A stretch of DNA of 9,909 nucleotides from CAG-791 sp963596015 (GTDB taxonomy: Bacteria > Bacillota > Clostridia > Lachnospirales > Lachnospiraceae): positions 1 through 9,909 of the forward strand of contig CAVBJS010000078.1 of the NCBI GenBank assembly GCA_963596015.1. Direction: 5' to 3'. Of this stretch, positions 6,198 through 9,909 are shown piece by piece; the first letter of the stretch is position 1; the number at the start of each line of letters is the position of its first letter. A program made the position numbers and the translations under genes. The notes under the pieces were generated by a model that was given only the letters and a program-made list of their open reading frames with translations, was not told where the DNA came from and did not search any database.

Positions 6198-6227
6198 TTG
6201 CCGTTATCCTTATATTTGTGTTATAAT
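6198..6227 (+). promoter_or_regulatory. Promoter of thrC with extended -10
   Basis: TTGCCG (6198-6203) and TATAAT (6222-6227) are 18 bp apart, and TG at 6219-6220 forms an extended -10 (TGTTATAAT). Transcription would start near 6234 and leave a leader of about 128 nt before the thrC ATG. That leader has short potential hairpins (GAAAAA/TTTTTC at 6231-6248, GGG/CCC near 6310-6320), but I recognise no T-box or riboswitch in it. Confidence 0.75.
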
Positions 6228-6361
6228 TTCGAAAAAGTGTTGTTTTTCACTGAAAACATAATAAAGCTGCAGGATTTCTGACAGATGGTACCGGAGAATT
6301 CGCCGGCTGGGGATTACCCTCATGCAGTCACAGATAAGCTGCGGCAGAAAAGAGGTTAGAT

Positions 6362-7849
6362 ATGGAACAGATCTTATATAAAAGTACTCGCAGCGAGAGC
6401 GCACCCATCCCGGCTTCTCAGGCGATCTTAAAAGGCCTGGCAGAGGACGGCGGTCTTTTCGTGCCGGTACAGCTGCCGAAGCTTGACCGCTCCATGCAGG
6501 AGCTTTCTCAGATGTCTTATCAGGATGTAGCTTATGAAGTTATGAAGCTGATGCTGACAGATTATACCGAGGAAGAGCTGCGGGACTGCATCAACAAGGC
6601 TTATGACAGCAAGTTTGATACAGAGGAGATCGTTCCTTTTGCAGAGGCAGACGGTGCTTATTATATGGAGCTTTTCCATGGCCCTACTATTGCTTTTAAG
6701 GATATGGCTCTGCAGATCCTGCCGCATCTGATGATCACTGCAGCGAAGAAGAACCATGAAGAGAAGGAGATCGTCATCCTTACGGCTACCAGCGGCGATA
6801 CCGGCAAGGCTGCCCTGGCAGGCTTCGCAGATGTGCCCGGCACCAAGATCATCGTTTTTTATCCTAAGAATGGTGTCTCCGCCATCCAGGAGAAGCAGAT
6901 GGTGACCCAGAAGGGTGACAACACCTGCGTTATCGGTATCCACGGCAACTTCGATGATGCCCAGACCGGCGTAAAGAAGATCTTCACCGATCCGGCTATG
7001 AAGGAGTGCATGGCACAGAAGGGATACCAGTTCTCCTCTGCCAACTCTATCAATATCGGCCGTCTTGTACCCCAGATCGTTTATTATTGCTATGCCTACT
7101 CCAGACTGCTGAAAGAGGAGAGGATCAAGGACGGCGATCCGGTGAACTTTGTAGTCCCTACAGGTAATTTCGGCAATATTCTGGCTGCTTACTATGCAGG
7201 CAAGATGGGCGTGCCGGTACATAAGCTGATCTGTGCATCCAATGCCAATAAGGTCCTGTTTGATTTCTTTAAGACCGGCGTCTATGACAAGAACAGAGAG
7301 TTTGTGCTGACCAGCTCTCCCTCCATGGATATTCTGATCTCCAGTAACTTAGAGCGTCTGATCTATCATATTGCAGGTGATGATGCCGAGGCGGATGCCG
7401 CTTATATGAAGCAGCTCTCCGGAGAGGGCAGCTATGAGATCACGGCTCAGATGAAGGAAAAACTGGCTGATTTCTACGGCGGTTATGCAGATGAAGAGCA
7501 GACAGCCCAGGCAATCCGCAGCCTGTATGAGGAGACCGGCTATGTCATCGACCCTCATACTGCTGTAGCACGCTTTGTATACAATTCCTATGTAAATGAG
7601 ACCGGGGACCATACCCCCAGCGTCATTGCCTCTACCGCAAGTCCTTTCAAGTTTGAAGGTGCTGTTATGAAGGCATTGGATCAGTATGAGGAAATCCCGG
7701 ATCTGGATCTGGCAGACAAGCTGGCAAAGACTGCCGGCGTAGCTGTACCGGAGGCCGTAAACAGTCTGCGGGGTGCCGAGATCCGTCACAATATCGTCTG
7801 CGACAAGGACCAGATGGAAGCAGAAGTGAAGAAATTCCTTGGCTTATAA
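6362..7849 (+). CDS. thrC: Threonine synthase
   Basis: A PLP-dependent enzyme converting O-phospho-L-homoserine and water to L-threonine and phosphate, the last step of threonine synthesis, in the cytosol. The 495-residue length fits the long-type threonine synthases. The N-terminal domain begins MEQILYKSTRS and has the typical LAEDGGLFVP segment (26-35). The PLP lysine is Lys113 in HGPTIAFKD (106-114). TSGDTG (143-148), SANSINIGR (226-234) and the phosphate-cup PTGNFGN (266-272) are all present. AGAGG (6351-6355) lies 6 nt before the ATG. The codons are noticeably more uniform than in neighbouring genes (many AAG, ATC, CTG), suggesting good expression. It is not next to hom or thrB and has its own promoter. 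Confidence 0.97.
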   Translation: MEQILYKSTRSESAPIPASQAILKGLAEDGGLFVPVQLPKLDRSMQELSQMSYQDVAYEVMKLMLTDYTEEELRDCINKAYDSKFDTEEIVPFAEADGAYYMELFHGPTIAFKDMALQILPHLMITAAKKNHEEKEIVILTATSGDTGKAALAGFADVPGTKIIVFYPKNGVSAIQEKQMVTQKGDNTCVIGIHGNFDDAQTGVKKIFTDPAMKECMAQKGYQFSSANSINIGRLVPQIVYYCYAYSRLLKEERIKDGDPVNFVVPTGNFGNILAAYYAGKMGVPVHKLICASNANKVLFDFFKTGVYDKNREFVLTSSPSMDILISSNLERLIYHIAGDDAEADAAYMKQLSGEGSYEITAQMKEKLADFYGGYADEEQTAQAIRSLYEETGYVIDPHTAVARFVYNSYVNETGDHTPSVIASTASPFKFEGAVMKALDQYEEIPDLDLADKLAKTAGVAVPEAVNSLRGAEIRHNIVCDKDQMEAEVKKFLGL

Positions 7850-7875
7850 AGAGTTGAAGAATAGCCTCGTTTTTT
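7841..7875 (+). terminator. Possible weak terminator of thrC
   Basis: GGCT (7841-7844), overlapping the end of thrC, can pair with AGCC (7863-7866), with a bulged extension, and six T residues follow (7870-7875). The stem is short, so termination here is only a guess. No stronger hairpin was seen before the next promoter. Confidence 0.3.
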
Positions 7876-7947
7876 GATGGATTTGTACGATGATTATAAA
7901 AGAAATCTGAAAAAAACATAAAACTCGATACACCGGGGATTTATAAA

Positions 7948-7956
7948 TGCTATAAT
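7948..7956 (+). promoter_or_regulatory. Extended -10 promoter of the membrane protein / citrate synthase operon
   Basis: TGCTATAAT (7948-7956) is a perfect extended -10 element; the -35 region is poor (GATACA at 7927-7932, 18 bp away). The start point would be near 7963. The resulting leader of about 78 nt contains a compound hairpin: TCAGC pairs with GCTGA around an inner CTTCT/AGAAG stem (about 7966-8002). Confidence 0.7.
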
Positions 7957-8040
7957 GGTATCTGTTCAGCTATACGTTCTTCTTTGAGAGAAGTTTGCTG
8001 AGCAGTTACTATTTTTACAGACAGGAAGGACAGAAGCAGA

Positions 8041-8373
8041 ATGGAATTTTTCGGGGTTTTTCTGGCGCTTATGGGTGCCTATATCCTCTATGCGGCCATC
8101 ATCATGAAGACCCAGGGCAAGATCACCAAGAGTATCATGATGAACCAGAACAGACACGTGGGGCAGATCAAGGATAAAGAAGGCTTTATCAATTACATGT
8201 TCCTGCGTACATTCTTTATGGGAGTTGTGGTCATCGCAGCCGGCATCTGGAGTCTTTTGGGACTTGATTTTGCCAACAGCTGGATGGTAGATCTGGCCAT
8301 TACTGTTTTCTTTACCATCATCGTTATTTTATATCTTTGCAGTATTCGCAGCGCAGACAAGAAGTTTTTCTGA
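8041..8373 (+). CDS. Small three-helix membrane protein, function unknown
   Basis: A 110-residue hydrophobic protein that I do not recognise as a named family. Three membrane segments are visible at about residues 3-22, 55-74 and 82-101. They are separated by a positively charged, polar loop (23-54) containing several lysines, an NQNRH segment and KDKEG. The tail is short and basic (SIRSADKKFF). There is no cleavable signal peptide and no cysteine or histidine cluster suggesting a redox site. GGAAGGA (8024-8030) precedes the ATG by 10 nt, and the gene has its own promoter at 7948-7956. The citrate synthase gene begins 15 nt after its stop, with that gene's ribosome binding site in the gap, so the two should be cotranscribed. 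A role in transport or anchoring related to citrate metabolism is conceivable but not supported by any motif. Confidence 0.8.
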   Translation: MEFFGVFLALMGAYILYAAIIMKTQGKITKSIMMNQNRHVGQIKDKEGFINYMFLRTFFMGVVVIAAGIWSLLGLDFANSWMVDLAITVFFTIIVILYLCSIRSADKKFF

Positions 8374-8388
8374 TAAGGAGTGATCTAT

Positions 8389-9762
8389 TTGACAGATACT
8401 AATATCAATGTTTATTCGGAAATCACGCCGGAGATCATGAAACTGGCCAATCGGGCCGTCACGGCAGATGCCATTGATCCGGAACTTTTCACCCGCTATG
8501 ATGTAAAAAGAGGTCTTCGTGACTTAAACGGAAAGGGTGTCCTGGCAGGATTGACCCATATTTCCGATGTCCGTGCTTCTAAGATAGTGGACGGTGTCAG
8601 TGTGCCGGACTACGGAAAGCTCTTTTACCGTGGCTATAACGTAGAGGATCTGGTCAACGGCTGTGTGGCAGAACATCGATTTGGCTTTGAGGAAATTACG
8701 TATCTGCTTTTATTCGGCGAGCTTCCCACCAAGGAGCAGCTGAAGGAATTTTCTGACCTGCTTATTTTCTACCGTAGCCTGCCTACCAGCTTTGTCCGGG
8801 ATATCATCATGAAAGCCCCCAGCAAGGACATGATGAATACCTTGGCCCGCAGCGTATTGACTCTGTATTCTTATGATGACAGGGCGGACGATACTTCCCT
8901 GCCAAACGTGCTTCGTCAGTGCCTGCAGCTGATCAGCCTGTTCCCTATGCTTTCTATTTACGGATATCAGGCATATTCCCACTATCACGACGGTAACAGC
9001 CTTTATATTCATCCGCCGCTTACTTCCGGCTCCATCGCCGAGAACATCCTGCATATCCTGCGTGTTGACTCCAAATACACGGAGTTAGAGGCGAGGATCT
9101 TAGATCTGGCATTGATCCTGCATATGGATCACGGCGGAGGTAATAACTCTACCTTTACCACCCATGTAGTATCCTCCACCATGACGGATACCTATTCGGT
9201 AATAGCAGCGTCCTTAGGATCCCTGAAGGGACCCAGACACGGCGGCGCCAATATCAAGGTCGTAAAGATGTTCGCGGATATGAAGGATAAGATCAGCGAC
9301 TGGACCGATGAGGAGGCAGTAACCTGCTATCTGCAGAAGTTACTTAACAAAGAAGCCTTTGACCACGCCGGCCTGATCTACGGCGTAGGCCATGCCGTTT
9401 ATTCTAAGTCCGATCCCAGAGCAGTGATCTTCCGCGCCTATGTGGAAAAACTTTCCGAGGAAAAAGGACTGCACGACGAGTTCAATCTCTATGCACTGGT
9501 AGAGAAGCTGGCACCCCAGGTGATCGCCGGCGACAGAAAGATGTACAAGGGCGTATCTGTCAACGTGGACTTTTATTCCGGCTTCGTTTATGAGATGCTG
9601 GGTCTTCCTTTGGAGCTGTATACTCCTATCTTTGCTATGGCCAGGATCGTAGGTTGGAGTGCACACCGGATGGAAGAGCTGTCCAATAATTCCAAGATCA
9701 TCCGTCCTGCCTTTAAGGCCGTCAGCACTGACAGAGACTACATTACTATGAACGATCGCTAG
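8389..9762 (+). CDS. Citrate synthase
   Basis: Condenses oxaloacetate and acetyl-CoA to citrate, feeding the oxidative branch of an often incomplete TCA cycle toward 2-oxoglutarate and glutamate; cytosolic. The product has 457 residues, somewhat longer than many bacterial forms because of an N-terminal extension of about 40 residues. Conserved elements are LFYRGYNVEDL (78-88), HMDHGGGN (245-252), GPRHGGAN with catalytic His284 (281-288), GVGHAVYSKSDPRA with His335 (332-345), catalytic Asp394 in NVDFYSG, and the substrate arginine in SNNSKIIRP (432-440). The chosen start is TTG at 8389, 8 nt after AAGGAG (8375-8380). The in-frame GTG at 8380 overlaps that ribosome binding site and is rejected. 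It is the second gene of a two-gene operon and is followed by a strong terminator. Aconitase and isocitrate dehydrogenase, often nearby, are not in the window. Confidence 0.95.
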   Translation: MTDTNINVYSEITPEIMKLANRAVTADAIDPELFTRYDVKRGLRDLNGKGVLAGLTHISDVRASKIVDGVSVPDYGKLFYRGYNVEDLVNGCVAEHRFGFEEITYLLLFGELPTKEQLKEFSDLLIFYRSLPTSFVRDIIMKAPSKDMMNTLARSVLTLYSYDDRADDTSLPNVLRQCLQLISLFPMLSIYGYQAYSHYHDGNSLYIHPPLTSGSIAENILHILRVDSKYTELEARILDLALILHMDHGGGNNSTFTTHVVSSTMTDTYSVIAASLGSLKGPRHGGANIKVVKMFADMKDKISDWTDEEAVTCYLQKLLNKEAFDHAGLIYGVGHAVYSKSDPRAVIFRAYVEKLSEEKGLHDEFNLYALVEKLAPQVIAGDRKMYKGVSVNVDFYSGFVYEMLGLPLELYTPIFAMARIVGWSAHRMEELSNNSKIIRPAFKAVSTDRDYITMNDR

Positions 9763-9790
9763 CTCATAGCGAGAATAAGGATCATAATGG

Positions 9791-9832
9791 ATGCAGCTGT
9801 TTTCCGGCCGGGAAGCAGCTGCATTTTGTATT
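9791..9832 (+). terminator. Rho-independent terminator of citrate synthase
   Basis: A 15-bp stem pairs ATGCAGCTG plus TTTTCC (9791-9805) with GGGAAG plus CAGCTGCAT (9810-9824), with two G-U pairs and a GGCC loop. It is followed by TTTGTATT. It lies 28 nt after the citrate synthase stop codon. Confidence 0.9.
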
Positions 9833-9854
9833 GCCGCAGGCAAGAAAGGCAAGA

Positions 9855-9902
9855 TTGAAGGAAATGCTCGATAGCATTTCCTTCAAACGGCACCTATGCC
9901 GT
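9855..9902. repeat. Perfect 14-bp inverted repeat plus a second small hairpin
   Basis: The bases 9855-9868 and 9873-9886 are perfect complements around a CGAT loop (arm TTGAAGGAAATGCT). A second hairpin, ACGGCA/TGCCGT (9887-9892 and 9897-9902), abuts it. Neither has a T-tract. Since the citrate synthase terminator already precedes them, they may belong to the next gene's control region, beyond the window, or be palindromic repeats. Confidence 0.6.
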
Positions 9903-9909
9903 AAACGTC

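Noticed and set aside
6105..6235. Decayed rnfG remnant after rnfD
   Set aside because: No frame in this spacer shows an FMN-binding-domain motif or a run of related residues; the bases are accounted for by inverted repeats and the thrC promoter.
6234..6361. T-box or other known riboswitch in the thrC leader
   Set aside because: The T-box consensus and a specifier-loop/terminator arrangement are absent, and no other known riboswitch core was recognised.
6428..7222. 264-residue open frame antisense to thrC
   Set aside because: It is a shadow of the thrC codon pattern in the opposite frame, with no family resemblance and no promoter or ribosome binding site of its own.

Overview
The window looks like chromosomal DNA of an anaerobic gut-type Firmicute, most likely a member of the Lachnospiraceae (Clostridia). 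This is inferred from the mid-range GC content, strong AGGAGG-type ribosome binding sites, sigma-A promoters, an Rnf-type electron-transfer module, and housekeeping genes with clostridial-style sequences. No IS element, phage gene, tRNA, rRNA or CRISPR array is visible.

Layout, left to right. (1) Positions 1-298 hold no convincing gene, only a 28-bp-period tandem repeat and a bidirectional terminator. (2) A small HD-domain phosphohydrolase lies on the minus strand (299-769). (3) Positions 770-1159 form a repeat- and hairpin-rich intergenic region: a 30-bp tandem duplication, an 11-bp inverted repeat and a second large stem-loop. (4) aguA (agmatine deiminase, 1160-2257, +) is followed by a long bidirectional terminator and a 29-bp tandem repeat. 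(5) A YprB-like DEDD exonuclease is on the minus strand (2462-3577) with a textbook promoter. (6) rnfC and rnfD (3805-6104, +) form a tight two-gene unit with no rnfG/E/A/B after them. (7) thrC (6362-7849, +) has its own extended -10 promoter and a leader of about 128 nt. (8) A small three-helix membrane protein (8041-8373) and citrate synthase (8389-9762) form a two-gene operon ended by a strong terminator. The right edge carries two further hairpins.

Most of the genes are independent metabolic units rather than one pathway: agmatine catabolism (aguA), redox/ion coupling (rnfCD), threonine synthesis (thrC) and the oxidative TCA branch toward 2-oxoglutarate (citrate synthase). The least ordinary features are the rnfC-rnfD pair without the rest of the complex, the RnfD sequence with an altered flavinylation motif, and a dispersed intergenic repeat family (core GTTAYMGTTCAGA) found in three spacers, with tandem, more degenerate relatives in a fourth. 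I found no complete new defence or mobile system.
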